A DNA stretch of 64,000 nucleotides from Setophaga petechia (lineage: Eukaryota > Chordata > Aves > Passeriformes > Parulidae): NCBI GenBank assembly GCA_024362935.1, contig JANCRA010000123.1, positions 806,001 through 870,000 on the forward strand, read 5' to 3'. Numbering within the stretch: the first letter of the stretch is position 1; every line of letters begins with the position of its first letter. Positions 49,078 through 61,345 of this stretch are shown one piece after another. Position numbers and translations under genes: made by a program. Below the pieces are notes generated by a model. It had not been told where the DNA came from, ran no database searches, and saw only the letters and a program-made list of their open reading frames with translations.

Positions 49078-49605
49078 GCCCTTTTTTTCCCATTTTCTCC
49101 CAGTTTTTCCACTTTTTCCCTTTTTCTCCCCTTTTTCCCCCTTCCCCCTTTTCCTCCCATTTTCTCACATTTTTCCCATTTTTTCCGATTTCCCCCCTTT
49201 CCCCCCTTTTCTCCCTTTTTCTCCCATTTCCTCCCATTTTTCCCCTTTTTCTCCCCTTTTCCTTCCTTTTCCCCCTTTTCCCTCCTTTTTCTCCCACTTT
49301 CTCCCTTTTTCTCCCTTTTCTTCCCACTTTCTCCCTTTTTCTCCCTTTTCTTCCCCCTTTCTCCCTTTTTCTCCCATTTCCCCCTTTTCTCCCCTTTTCC
49401 CCCCTTTCCCCCCTTTTCTCCCGCATTTCTCCCCTTTTTCTCTCTTTCTCTCTCTTTTTCTCCCACTTTCTCCCTTTTTCTCCCATTTTTCCCTTTCCCC
49501 CCCATTTCCCTTCATTTCTCCCCATTTCCCCGCTTTCCCCTCCTTTTTCTCCCTCCTTTTCCCCCTTTTTCTCCCATTTTCTCCCCTTTTCTCCCCGAAG
49601 CATCC
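49078..49605. repeat. Polypyrimidine array TTTTTCTCCCATT, ~530 bp
   Basis: Nearly pure C/T on the plus strand (G is almost absent), with units TTTTTCTCCC, TTTTCCCCCC and CCCACTTTCTCCC. The minus strand is a G/A run about 280 bp upstream of the EIF4EBP1 ATG. Confidence 0.97.
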
Positions 49606-49929
49606 CCATCCTGTACCCCCCGCTTTTGGGGTCGCTGCCCCTCCGTGCACTCCCGTTCCCGTGGCCGCGCTGGGAGGTCCTGGGGACAGATGCGAGTCCG
49701 GCTGTCCCCATCCCAAATGGCTCTGCCTCCCCCCAGGGACCGGCGACAAACGCGGGAGGAACCGGGGGGGCCACACACGCCGTGTCCCCGGGGATGCTCC
49801 GGTGGGGCTGGAGCTGTGGGAAATAATAACTTTATTAAAAAAAAGATCTAAAGATTGCGGTGGCGGGGGGTGGAGAACCCGGGGATGAAACCTTGCATGA
49901 AGCCCCTCCGGGCATCCCTGGCACCACCC

Positions 49930-50050
49930 TGCTCATGGGAATCCTCTAGAAAAAAGCCCTTTATATAATATATAATTTTATATATAATATATATTTATAT
50001 TATATTAAAGAATGCCATACTAAAACTATAGTGAAGAATAGAGGAAGTGA
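49930..50050 (-). mobile_element. Partial LTR (second subfamily)
   Basis: ATTAAAGAATGCCATACTAA and GAAGAATAGAGGAAG match the middle of the LTRs at 50056 and 54220. Ends are missing. Confidence 0.5.
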
Positions 50051-50055
50051 GACAC

Positions 50056-50570
50056 TGTGGTGTTTTCGGGGTCCCCAGGATGAAGGAGGAATTGAGAATC
50101 TGACTCCATGTTCTTAGAAGGCTGATATATATTATATTATATTATATTATATTATATTATATTATATTATATTATATTATATTATATTATATTATATTAT
50201 ATTATATTATATTATATTATATCATATTGTATCATATCATATATCATATCATATATTGTAGAATGCTATACTAAAGCTATACTAAAGAACAGAGAAAGGA
50301 TACATACAGAAGGCTATAAAAAATGATAATTAAAACTCGTGCCTGCTTCCAGAGCTCTGACACAGCCTGGCCATGACTGGTCACTAAGTCAAAATAATTC
50401 ACATTAAACCAACCAAACAACCAACAATCTCCAACCACATTCCAGAGCAGGATAACACAGGAGAAGCAATCAGATAATATTATTTCCCTTTTTCTCTGAT
50501 GCTTCTCAGCTTCTTAGAAGAAGAATCCTGGCGAAGGGATTTTTCATAAATCGACAATGACAGGACGCAG
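50056..50570 (-). mobile_element. Solo LTR, second subfamily, with (ATATT)n expansion
   Basis: Plus-strand landmarks shared with 54220-54632: GAATCTGACTCCATGTTCT, GAATGCTATACTAAA, GACACAGCCTGG, CACAGGAGAAGCAA, TTTTTCTCTGATGCTTCTCAGC and AAGGGATTTTTCA. It is related to the 11608 family through the CTCCATGTT...GGCTGAT block. Confidence 0.75.
50130..50225. repeat. (ATATT)n microsatellite
   Basis: About nineteen ATATT units inside the LTR, followed by degenerate ATCATATTGT. Confidence 0.97.
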
Positions 50571-50939
50571 CATCCCCGGCTCCAACAGATGGAGCTCGGC
50601 AGCCGCGCTCGGCTCCGGCCCCAGCCCGGGGCCAAACTCATCCCGCGGGGCCCCGGGGAGCGCTGAGCGTTTTTTGGGGCAGCATTTGGGTGTCCAGGGC
50701 AGCGGTGTCCTGTCAGGGGATGGACAGGGCTGTTCCTGCCCCCCAAGCTCCTGTGGGACCCCAGGCAGGCTGTGGTGACCCCAAGAACCCCCAGGGACCC
50801 GGGCAGGCTGCGGTGCCAGGCAGGCAGCCCTGTGCCAGCTGCTGAATCGATTAGTGGGCACTGGGGCAGGAAAACAACATTTCCTGCATGGAATGACATC
50901 AGCAGTGACCCCCAGCCCAGAGAGGCGGCCGCTGCCGTT

Positions 50940-50965
50940 TCCTCCTCCTCCTCCTCCTCCTCCTG
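50940..50965. repeat. (CCT)n microsatellite
   Basis: Eight CCT units. Confidence 0.95.
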
Positions 50966-51040
50966 CTGGAGAATGGACCGTGGTGGGGTCAGGGACTGGG
51001 GAAGGTCAGGGTGACACCCTGCCACATTGTCACCCTCCTG

Positions 51041-51710
51041 TGTCAGGATCTTTAGCTGCTCAGAGTGACCCTGAGATGTGTTAGAAAGCCCCATTTCCCA
51101 GCCTGGTACTCGAAGAATGAGTCAGAGCTCTTCATTTCTCTGTCTCAAGGTTGTTTATTGTTTCTTATCTATAAAATTCTTTATCTTGCCCTGTCGAGGT
51201 CCATTCAGCAGGACAGTCCAGGCATTCTGCCTGCCCCTGGGGTGGTGGTGTCATTTTATACTAAAAATTACATGTACAATATTTACATTACTTTCCAATA
51301 TTTACAATTTATTACTTTACATTACTTACAATTACTTTCAAAACCTATCACCTATGTTAGACAGTGAGCTTCTACTCTAAACCAATCTAAAAGTGCCACC
51401 ATCAGAGCAGAAGTTGGAGGCCAAGAAGAAGAAGAAGGAGAAAGGCTGGACATGCCCAGATCCCTCCATTTTGCCCCCTGAATCCCCATTCTAAAAAACC
51501 ACAAAATCTACTTTTTCACCTTGTGATAGCTTCACTATTATTCTACTTAATTTTTCATGGCTTGCAGATCTTCATCTAAGGTTGATAACTTTCTCTGTGG
51601 GTCATAATCAAACCCACAGAGGCATTTTGGGCTCTGTGCCAGGGTCTCTCAGCCCCCTGGCAGGGTCTGGGCTGCTCAGGACAGCCAGAGGGATGCCCTG
51701 GCTCCTGACA
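51041..51710 (-). mobile_element. Probable LTR, ~670 bp
   Basis: Block from TGTCAGGATCTTTAG to CTCCTGACA with inverted TGTCAGGA...TCCTGACA ends. It includes TTTATTGTTTCTTATC (AATAAA on the minus strand) and an AT-rich centre. A single copy in the window, so the family and boundaries are inferred. Confidence 0.4.
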
Positions 51711-52044
51711 TTCCCAGCAGCACAGGGGACAGGGATCCTGTCCCTGCAGGCAGGGAAAAGGCGTTGGGTGCTCTCCCACCCACCCCACCAGCACCCTCGG
51801 GTTACAGAGTGTTCCTCTCCAGGGCATTTTATCTGCCCATTCCACCGGCAGCTCCCGGGGCTGGAAAGCCCTTTGTCATCCTCATGTGATGCAGAGTTAT
51901 CACATTATTGCCTTCTAAATCGGGAGCAGAAGTGCCCTCCGAGGTGTCGGCTCCCCACCAGCACTGCCTTTGTTCTGACCTGCTTTGGATCCCTGGGAGC
52001 TGAGCAGGGCTGGATTTGGGGAAGGGCTCACTCCTCTGGCAGGT

Positions 52045-52475
52045 GCTGGGGGAGAAAATGTGTTTTATAAGCCATGGAATGCCCCTGCCCATGGAATGAG
52101 AGCGATCCTGGGGGAGAAAATGTGTTTTATAAGCCATGAAATGCCCCTGCCCCTGGTGTGAGAGCGGTCTTGGGGTTGAAAATGTGTTTTATAAGCCATG
52201 AAGTCTCCCTGCCCGTGGTGTGAGAGCGATGCTGGGGGAGAAAATGTGTTTTATAAGCCATGGAATGCCCCTGCCTATGGTGTGAGAGGGGTCCTGGGGG
52301 AGAAAATGTGTTTTATAAGCCATGGAATGCCCCTGCCTATGGTGTGAGAGCGATCCTGGGGGAGCAAACGGGCTTTATAAGCCATGGAATGCCCCTGCCC
52401 GTGGTGTGAGAGTGATGCTGGGGTTGAAAATGTGTTTTATAAGCCATGAAATGCCCCTGCCCGTGGTGTGAGAGC
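52045..52475. repeat. 62-bp tandem repeat x7
   Basis: CTGGGGGAGAAAATGTGTTT followed by TATAAGCCATGGAATGCCCC and TGCCCATGGTGTGAGAGCGA. Each unit carries TTTTATAAG. Confidence 0.97.
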
Positions 52476-52982
52476 GGCAGGGTGATCGCAGTGAGGATGT
52501 CCCGGTGCCGCGGCATTTCCAGCCCATCCCTCGCTGTTTACATTCCCCTCCGATCGCGGCTGCCGATAAGGACGGACCCGGACGGAGCCGCATCCCCGAG
52601 GGCTGCTCGAGCAGATAAAGGCTGCCCCATAAACAAACCCATCCTGCCTTTGGGATGGGCATCTCCGCTGCCCCAGCCCTGCGCAGGAAACCCTGCCTGG
52701 GATAGCCCTGGCATTGCTGGGGGTGCTCAGCGCCCCAAAATGCAGCACTGGGATGGAAACGTTCTCTGTGGCACGGGATTTAGTGTGGTACCCTGCAGGA
52801 GCAATGGGGATAGGATTGTTGGGATGGAAGGAAATGAAAGATCTCTGCAGCCAGGGCTGGAATTTGGGGTTTATTGCAAAGGGCCTGGGTGCAGGGCCCT
52901 GCTGGGAGCTGCCAGCCACAGCTCAGAGCAGGACTGAGAGAAGAGAGGGGAGAGAGGATGAGAGGGTGAGAGAGTAAAAGGG

Positions 52983-53428
52983 TGTTGGGGAAGATGGAAC
53001 AGGAAAACCTTATAAATATGACTGTCTGGCAAAAGATTTGGACAATATAGAAACTATAAGTGATGGAAATGAAAGCAAGCTTTGAGATCCCTCAGTCACT
53101 GAACAACTGGAAAACAATGGTGTGGCTGGCTGAAGGTGATCCCCTTTGGATGGAACAACACCCTCTGCTTGCAGACAGCTCCAAGGGTCAGAGCAGACCC
53201 TACAGCTTGGCAGAAGGGGCCCAAAGAGGAGTTTGTAGGGTTTAAAATGTAACACAGGATGGTAATGTAATGATTCTTATAGGCTGTATGGAAATGCTGT
53301 AGGATTTGTGTCTTGTACTAGATTGGTTAGTGAGAATCAGAATATTCAGCACAGAGGAAGATTTATTGTGTTGTAAGCTCAGCTCTCTCTGAGGTCATTT
53401 CTGTTGTTTTTTCTCGGTATTTCCCACA
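52983..53428 (+). mobile_element. Possible LTR-like element
   Basis: Near-inverted ends TGTTGGGGAA and TTCCCACA, with a TATA-like CTTATAAATATGACTG at the 5' end and GAAGATTTATTGTG near the 3' end. No target-site duplication found, so only a suggestion. Confidence 0.3.
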
Positions 53429-53475
53429 CTTTTTGTGAAATCTGGACCCGTGTTATTGCAAACTTCTCCCTCCTT

Positions 53476-53496
53476 CCCCCCCCCCCCCCCCCCCCC
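53476..53496. repeat. Poly(C) run, 21 bases
   Basis: Uninterrupted C21, directly after TCCCTCCTT. Confidence 0.98.
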
Positions 53497-53499
53497 GCC

Positions 53500-54215
53500 A
53501 CTGCAGTTTGCTTAAGCAACAGCTGGAGGAAAACCAGAAACAAGGGAAAGGAGCTGTGAAAACATCTGTAAAGCCTTTGTGGTCCTGATGGCGGCATGAG
53601 GACTCTCCCTTCTCCTGCAGCTGGAGGGAGATGGGACCTGTCAGAAATGGAATCTGCAAGGTTTGATAAAAATGGCAGAAATTGGGAATAACTGCTGCAG
53701 GCACTGCCCTGCTGCTGTCACAGGCTTTCCTCTCAGCAATACAGGAAAGAAAACAGCTTTATTATGGTTTATTTTTAAATTTGAAACCGTAATTGCTCAG
53801 GGATCTGGGGGGCAGGAGCAGGACCTGGGGTTGCCTTAGTGCAGCCTTTGTCACTGGCTGGGTTTCAGGAGCTCGGTGCCCCTTTCCCTCATTCTCCTGA
53901 TGCTGCTGTGGCCCTGCTGGGCTGTGTCTGCTCTCAGGCTGCCTGCTCAGGGCAGGAAGGCCCTGGAACAGACCCCTGCCTCCCTCTGCTGCCCTCTGAA
54001 GCTTTGCCCCAAGCTCCATTCTCCATCACAGCTTTCCCACTATTACAGATGATTAGCTCTCACAATTAAAAGATAACTATTGTGACAGTATCAATAAAAG
54101 CTTTAGTGATGTACAGTTATGTTACTGTAGTTTAGATGTCCTCTGTTCTCCCCATAGTTCCCTTTCCCCCCAATGTTGTGACCATCAGACAGCCTGGGGA
54201 GTCTAGGATAGGTAC
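53500..54215. other. Intergenic, no gene seen
   Basis: Unique sequence without an exon I recognise. Confidence 0.5.
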
Positions 54216-54219
54216 AAAG

Positions 54220-54632
54220 TGTGGGATTTTGGGGTTCCCCAGACAGAGGAGGAAATGAGAATCTGACTCCATGTTCTCAGGAGGCTGATTTATTATTTTA
54301 TGATCTATATTACATTAAAGAATGCTATACTAAACTATACTAAAGAATAGAGAAAGGATACAAACAGAAAGCTAAAAGATAATAATGAAAAACTCATGAC
54401 TCTCTCAGAGCCCTGACACAGCTGATGGTGATTGGTCATTAGGTAAAAACAATTCACAGAAACCAATGAAACAATCAGCTGTTGGTAAACAATGTCCAAA
54501 CCACATTCCAAAGCAGCAAAACACAGGAGAAGCAAATCAGATAATTATTGTTTTCCTTTTTCTCTGAGGCTTCTCAGTTTCCCAGGAGAGAAATCCTGGC
54601 AAAGGGATTTTTCAGAAAATATGAATGTGACA
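54220..54632 (-). mobile_element. Solo LTR, second subfamily
   Basis: Begins TGTGGGATTTTGGGG, ends AATGTGACA on the plus strand, and shares all landmarks with 50056-50570 but lacks the (ATATT)n expansion. Flanks ACAAAG and ATAAAG differ by one base and might be a degraded target duplication. Confidence 0.7.
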
Positions 54633-54639
54633 TAAAGAA

Positions 54640-54960
54640 GGTGTGCACATGTGTCCCTTACCTGGGGCAGGTGGGAATGGCAAAGCTTGGTGCTTAGGGG
54701 GGGCAGATGGCAACACCTGAGCTCCAATCCAGTTACAAAGCAGATTCCACTGATAAATGGCACAGAAGAGCAGAGTGACAGACTCTGGGAGGGGCCAGGG
54801 CTGGGCTGGTGCAACCCCCAGGGGTATAAAAGCCTGAGCATCCATCTTGAAGTCGTGGTATCCATGAGGGGCAGTTCCCAGCACTGCAGCCTTTTCCTTA
54901 TGTAGTCCTTTGTTGTATTTTTGTCAAAGTTTAATAAACCTTTTTAAATTTTCAGAGTGA
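54640..54960 (+). mobile_element. LTR-like unit with TATAAAA and AATAAA
   Basis: GGGGTATAAAAGCC (TATA at 54825) is followed 108 bp later by AATAAA (54933) and TTTTTAAATTTTCAGAGTGA. That is promoter-R-poly(A) spacing as in an LTR. Its tail is the first unit of the array that follows. Confidence 0.45.
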
Positions 54961-56815
54961 GCAGTTGTTTCTCACAGCACCCCTCAGCCCTGACCTGTTC
55001 ACCCAGGGGTGCCCCAGGTGAGGAGGGGGATCCTGCCAGCCCTGCCCGTCCCCTGAAGGGCAGCACAGCTCCTTCCTCTGAGCTGTGTGGGGCAAACCCC
55101 ACTGGGATAATAAACTTTAATAAACCTTTTTAAGTTTTCAAAGCGAGCAGTTGTCTCTCCCAGCACGCCTCAGCCCCGGAGTGCCCCAAGTGAGGAGGGC
55201 AATCCCAGCAGCCCTGCCTGGCTCTGAAGGGCAGCACGGCTCCTTCCCCTGAGCTGTGTGGGGCAAACCTCACTGGGATAATAAACTTTAATAAACCTTT
55301 TTAAATTTTCAAAGTGAACAGTTATTTCTCACAGCACCCCTCAGCCCTGACCTGTTCACTCTGGTGTGCCCCAGGTGATGAGGGGGATCCTGAAGGGCAG
55401 CACAGCTCCTTCCCCTGAGCTGTGTGGGCAAAACCCCAATGGGATAGTAAACCTTTAATAAACCTTTTTAAATTCTCAAAGTGAGCAGTTATTTCTCACA
55501 GCACCCCTCAGCCTCGAGCTGTTCACCCCGGGATGCCCCAGGAGCCCTTCCAGCCCTGCCCAGCCCTTGAAGGGCAGCACAGCTCCTTCCCCTGAGTTGT
55601 GTGGGGCAAACCCCACTGGGATAATAAACTTTAATAAACGTTTTTAAATTTTCAAAGTGAACAGTGTTTTCTCACACCACCCCTCAGCCCTAACCTGTTC
55701 ACCCCGGGGTTCCCCAGGTGATGAGGGGGATCCTGAAGGGCAGCACAGCTCCTTCCCCTGATCTGTGTGGGGCAAACCCCAATGGGATAATAAACTTTAA
55801 TAATCCTTTTTAAATTTTCAGAGTGAGCAGTTATTCCTCACAACACCCCTCAGCCTCCACCTGTTCACCCCAGGATGCCCCAGGAGCCCTTCCAGCCCTG
55901 CCCAGCCCCTGAAGGGCAGCCCAGCTCCTTCCCCCGAGTTCTGTGGGGCAAACCCCACTGGGATAATAAACTTTAATAAACCTTTTTAAATTTTCAAAGT
56001 GAGCAGTTATTTCTCACATCACTCCTCAGCCCTGAGCTGTTCACCCCATGGTGCCCCAGGTGAGGAGGGGAATCCTGCCAGGCTTGCCCAGCTCCTGAAG
56101 GGCAACCTGGTTCCTTCCTCTGAGCTGTGTGGGGCAAATCTGGCTGGGATAATAAACTTAATAAACCTCTTTAAATTTTCAGAGTGAACAGTTATTTCTC
56201 ACAGCACCCCTCAGCCCTGACCTGTTCACTCTGGTGTGCCCCAGGTGATGAGGGGGATCCTGAAGGGCAGCACAGCTCCTTCCCCTGATCTGTGTGGGGC
56301 AAACCCCAATGGGATAATAAACTTTAATAATCCTTTTTAAATTTTCAGAGTGAGCAGTTATTCCTCACAACACCCCTCAGCCTCCACCTGTTCACCCCAG
56401 GATGCCCCAGGAGCCCTTCCAGCCCTGCCCAGCCCCTGAAGGGCAGCACAGCTCCTTCCCCTGAGTTCTGTGGGGCAAACCCCACTGGGATAATAAACTT
56501 TAATAAACGTTTTTAAATTTTCAAAATGAGCAGTGTTTTCTCACACCACCCCTCAGCCCTAACCTGTTCACCCCGGGGTGCCCCAGGTGATGAGGGGGAT
56601 CCTGAAGGGCAGCACGGCTCCTTCCCCTGAGCTCTGTGGGGCAAACCCCACTGGGATAACAAACTTTAATAAACCTTTTTAAATTTTCAAAGTGAGCAGT
56701 GTTTTCTCACAGCACCCCTCAGCCTCAGGATGTCCCAGGAGCCCTTCCAGCCCTGCCCAGCCCCTGAAGGGCAGCACGGCTCCTTCCCCCGAGCTGTGTG
56801 GGGCAAATCCCTCTG
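54925..56815 (+). repeat. ~175-bp tandem array with ~11 poly(A)-type signals
   Basis: Units run from TTTAATAAACCTTTTTAAAT through TTCTCACAGCACCCCTCAGC to GGGGCAAACCCCACTGGGAT. The signal recurs near 54933, 55119, 55290, 55457, 55633, 55799, 55975, 56160, 56326, 56502 and 56668, spaced 166-186 bp. Two are AATAAT variants (55799, 56326), and AAACG variants (55633, 56502) show a higher-order duplication. Confidence 0.95.
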
Positions 56816-57039
56816 GGGACAGGCTGACAAACAGGGAACAGAGTGACCTCAGCCCCGGCTGGGCCGGCTCCGACCTCCGGGTGCCTCTTTCATCACCACC
56901 AGGAGCTCCCAGGAGTTTCGGCTGGAAAACAGGATGTGCGTGCTGGAGACGTGGGAGCCCCGAGCCCCCGGGGTGCCAGGCTCAGCCCGGGGGCACAGGG
57001 ATCCTGTGGAGGGGTTTGACAGCTAGTTTGCAAAGTTGA

Positions 57040-57490
57040 GTTAATGAAATAAATAATAATTGGTGATTTTTGGGTGTATTTACAGCAAAGAAGGAAAGAA
57101 AGTTGTTAGCGTAGAAGCAGATTAGAAAAGAAGTTAATAGAAGAAATAATAATTATTTTTGAGTGTATTTACAGCAAAGAAGAAAATAAAGTGGTTAGCA
57201 TAGAAGCAGATTAGAAAAGAAGTTAATAGAAGAAATAATAATTAACTATTTTTAGTGTATTTATAGCAAAGAAGAAAATAAAGGCCTTAGCATAGAAGCA
57301 GATTAGAAAAGAAGTTGAGTTAATAGAAAACGAATAATTATTTTTGAGTGTATTTACAGCAAAGAAGAAAATAAAGTTGTTAACATATAAACAGATTAGA
57401 AAAGAAACGGAGTTAATAGAAGAAATAATAATTGATGATTTTTGACTATATTGATAGCAAAGAAGAAAATAAAGTTGTTAGCATTGAAAC
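57040..57490. repeat. ~90-bp AT-rich tandem repeat x5
   Basis: GAAATAATAATTA, GTGTATTTACAGCAAAGAAG, AAAATAAAGTTGTTAGCATA and GAAGCAGATTAGAAAAGAAG recur in order. Confidence 0.95.
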
Positions 57491-58520
57491 AGATTGGAAA
57501 AGATACATGAAAATTTTTATAAGCTGAATTACACGCAAAAGTAAATGTGTATACATGCTTTATTAAATTTTTGTAAAATTTTTATTAATTGTATTAATGC
57601 TAATTAGTTTGCACTAATAAATATAATAAGCTATTATGATACAATTAATAACTTAAGATTATGCTAGAATATAAAAGTAATATAATTTGTTAAGAATGTA
57701 TCAGCTAAAAACCACACAAAATAAAAAGCATTTTTCTTCTTAAATCCTAATTATGTGTGTATGTCACACCCAACCTAACAATGACAGGATTGTCCCACTG
57801 GGTGATGGGGCAGCAGCCCCAGGAGAGGTCCTAGATGTGCAGCAGGGTGTGAAGCACCCCAAAACCACAGCACAGCCCCTGCCTGAGCCCTGTAAATGTG
57901 GGATGCAAACTCTCTGTGTGATATTTGCCTTGGGATATTGAGCATGCCTGTGAAACAGCACATTTTTATCATTTTTCATTTTTCTGACACAGGGATTTTT
58001 TCCCTTCCTGCACAAGCCCGTGCCCGCCTTTGCCAGGGGAGGAGGGTTTATGTGGGGATCTGAGTTTATGTGGAGCTTCCTGCAGGGCTTCCTGGGACAG
58101 GCAGTACCCAGGGGTTAAAGCTTCATCACAGCCTGTTTATGTGCTGCCAAGGAAATGTGGTGACAGAGAATCCCAAACAACTTCAAAGCGAGATTTGTGG
58201 AGCTGATATGGGAAGTATTCTGAAAATCCAGGGGATTCTGTCACTGCTGTAGGGACACAGCTGGGGCAGAGCCATTCCCAGAGCCCAGCCTGGCCCTGTG
58301 CCCACCCCAGCCAGCCCAGAGCTCCCTCCCTGGGGAGGGAATTTGGGTGAAGTCGTTCTCCTTTCTCCTTGGCATCTCCTCAGGCAGAGGAAGAGCGTCC
58401 CACAGCCCTCATCCCTGTCCTGTGCTGTGCCCAGGTGTCCCCCTTGGGATGGGCAGGTGAAACCCCCTGAGGGTGGCACTTTGGTGCCATCACCTGCTGC
58501 CCTGGGCTGGCTGTGGAGCC
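57491..58520. other. Intergenic, no gene seen
   Basis: An AT-rich part to about 57750, then unique sequence. No exon recognised. Confidence 0.5.
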
Positions 58521-59095
58521 TGTGCTGGGATGGGTATCACCAGCCAGGGGCTGTGTACAGATCACAAACAGGACAGGACTGCTGGGAACGTGCCCTGAGC
58601 TGTTTGATTTTCCAGCATCAGTCTCATTCCATGGTTATGACAATGGGAAGATGCCACCAGCTCACATCCCAGGCAGCAGACCAAGAACTCAATGCTACAA
58701 CTCACTTTATAAGTTTTTTGACCAATCACACAAAGCAAAAGCACGTTGACAGTAGTTCCATCCAGTCACTATAAGCACAGGTACCTTTGGTTAAACAATG
58801 CTTGCTTATTTCAAATACAATACCTGCTTGTGAGCCTTCAAACACAATGCACAGAGCTCCATTATTAAGCTTCAAACTTCCTAAAATCTCACTAGATAAA
58901 CTTTTCTGAGCTTAGGGAGTTATTCTAGACAAGTGTTAATATACAGACCATTGTTCTATTTGTCCTTACTTTTCTACTTTTTACATAATTTTTCTGCTGA
59001 CCAATCTCATGGCTGCTGCTCAGCTCTAATCACAGTTCTGCTGTCTCTGCCTTTTGCAGCTTTCCCAAAACCCTCTGATGTTGTGGATTCCCACA
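58521..59095 (-). mobile_element. LTR-like repeat, inverted copy of 27533-28109
   Basis: Starts TGTGCTGGGATGGGTATCAC and ends GTGGATTCCCACA; it is the reverse complement of the ASH2L intron copy over its length. Outer flanks show no target duplication. Confidence 0.65.
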
Positions 59096-59689
59096 ATGGG
59101 AGGCTGAGGAAGATGAGGCAGAGGGGAGAGGGGGACTCTGGTGGTGTCCCCACAGCTGGTGTGGCCAGGAGCAGGGGCAGCTCAGTGACTCCAGCGTGTG
59201 ATGGGTTTATCTCGTGCCCTGTACCAGCCACATGCCAGGGAGGGAGCGAGTTCTCAGCTATAAAAAGCTTTTGTTTTATCCAGAGCTGCTACTTGAGCTC
59301 TCACCCCTCACTCTGTGTGACCAAGCAGAGCCCGTGTGCCCTCAGATGTGTCTGGGATCAGCTCAGGCATCTGTTTCCTCTCTCCAAACACATCCATGGG
59401 CACCAGGAACTCCATGTGCTGCCCAGCAAGGAGATGTTTGCTCCCTGCTCTCCCCAGGCAGGGATCTCCCCTAATTAATTCAAATTCTCTGTGTGTAAAA
59501 TGTATTTTTAAATACCCATTGTTTATCCTGCAGCAACAGCCAAAGGAGCTGCTCTGATCCATGGCATAAACAAATTTTCCCAGAGTTTTCTAAACAACCC
59601 TTGACCCCTTGGCTTCCTGTGGCCTTTTGCCAGGCTGGCTCTGCCTCCCCCAGGTAGAGCCAGGCCAGAGGTCCTGGCAGGGATGGGAA
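59096..59689. other. Intergenic, no gene seen
   Basis: Unique sequence with a TATAAAAAGC at about 59260 but no ORF or exon of note. Confidence 0.4.
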
Positions 59690-60960
59690 AGGGAAGAAAA
59701 TGCTTCTCCTGGTGTCTCCATTCCTTGAATCAAAGCTCTGGAGCAGCAGGGATGGGGGTGAGACCCAGCACCTCTGTGCTTCAGCTTTTCCAGCTGGAAA
59801 AGTGGGACAAAGATCCAGAACCATGGCGCTGAGGAAAGCCTGGGAATGTCTCCTCCTCTCCCCAGCCCTGCCTGATCCCTGGAGCGGGGCAGGGCATGGA
59901 GCCCTCCTGCTCTGAGATCCACAGAGAAGTGGCAGAACGAGGGGCTGGATGCCTGGCTGTCTGTCCTGGGCTGGAAAAGGGAAGAAGATGCTTCTCCTGG
60001 TGTCTCCATTCCTTGAATCAAAGCTCTGGAGTAGCAGGGATGGGGTTGAGGGCTGGGTGAGCTCCGTGCTTCAGCTTTTCCAGCTGTAAAAGTGGGACAA
60101 AGATCCAGAATCACTGAGGAAAGCCTGGGGCTGTCCCTTCCCCTCCCCAGTCTGGCTCGATCCTCTGAGATGCACAGAGAAGTGGCAGAACGAGGGGCTG
60201 GATGCTTGGCTGTCTGTCCTGGGCTGGGAAAGGAAGAAGATGCTTCTCCTGGTGCCTCAATCCCTGTGGGGATTTGGATCAAAGCTCTGGAGCAGCAGGG
60301 ATGGGGTTGAGAGCTGGGTGAGACCCAGCACCTCTGTGCTTCAGCTTTTCCAGCTGGAAAAGTGGGGTGGGAAAGGGAAGAGGATGCTTCTCCTGGTGTC
60401 TCCATCCCTGTGGGGATTTGGATCAAAGCTCTGGAGCAGCAGGGATGGGGATGAGGGCTGGGTGAGCTCTGTGCTTCAGCTTTTCCAGCTGGAAAACTGG
60501 GACAAAGATCCAGAATCACGTTACTTCCCCGGCGCTGAGGAAAGCCTGGGGCTGTCCCTTACCCTCCCCAGTCCGGCTCGATCCTCTGAGATGCACAGAG
60601 AAGCTTCAGGACGAGGGGCTGGATGCCTGGTTGTCTGTCCTGGGCTGGGAAAGGAAGAAGATGCTTCTCCTGGTGCCTCAATCCCTGTGGGGATTTGGAT
60701 CAAAGCTCTGGAGCAGCAGGGATGGGTGTGAGAGCTGGGTGAGACCCAGCACCTCTGTGCTTCAGCTTTTCCAGCTGGAAAAGTGGGGTGGGAAAGGGAA
60801 GAGGATGCTTCTCTTGGTGTCTTCATCCCTGTGGGGATTTGGATCAAAGCTCTGGAGCAGCAGGGATGGGGACGAGGGCTGGGTGAGTTCTGTGCTTCAG
60901 CTTTTCCAGCTGGAAAACTGGGACAAAGACCCAGAACCAAAGCCTGGGAGTGTCCCTTCC
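59690..60960. repeat. Large tandem array, six copies of a 145-290-bp unit
   Basis: Landmarks AGATGCTTCTCCTGGTG, GGATCAAAGCTCTGGAGCAG, CTTCAGCTTTTCCAGCTGGA and GGCTGGATGCCTGGCTGTCT recur from about 59697, 59988, 60237, 60383, 60658 and 60804. Some units lack one half. Confidence 0.95.
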
Positions 60961-61297
60961 CCTCCCCAGCCCCGCCTGATCCCTGGAACGGGCATCGATC
61001 CCTCCTGCCGGGGGCTGGCCCTGCTCTGAGATGCACAGAGAAGCGGCAGGACGAGGGGCTGGATGCCTGGCTGTCTGTCCTGCCGTGGGCAGCGTCTCTG
61101 TCTGCACCTGGGAACGCAAGGGGGCTGGGCACGGCAGGATGAGGAAGGCCAGCAATGCCAGAGGGGCTGTCTGCAGGAAAACAGGCTGGAAAAACAGGCT
61201 GGAAAATCCCTGGGGATGAGTCTGGAAGCTCCTTGGGTGTCTGGGGGCCAGCACAGAGCCCGGGGCAGCTGGGGCTGCTGGGGAAGGGGAGACAGGG

Positions 61298-61345
61298 ATG
61301 GAAAAGGAGGCGAGGATGGAAAAGGAGGTGAGGATGGGAAGCAGA
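61298..61345. repeat. GGATGGAAAAGGAGG short repeat
   Basis: Three units, GAGGATGG(A)AAAGGAGGCG type. Confidence 0.85.

Noticed and set aside
48987..49774. Lys/Glu/Gly-rich minus-strand frames
   Set aside because: Translation of the polypyrimidine array.
50480..51094. 204-codon minus-strand frame
   Set aside because: Overlaps an LTR and a CCT microsatellite; no similarity recognised.
52437..52937. 160-codon frames on both strands
   Set aside because: No homologue recognised, no splice context, adjacent to the 62-bp array.
53476..53496. Poly(C) as an assembly artefact
   Set aside because: It may be real; length cannot be trusted, so it is listed only as a repeat and not as a finding.
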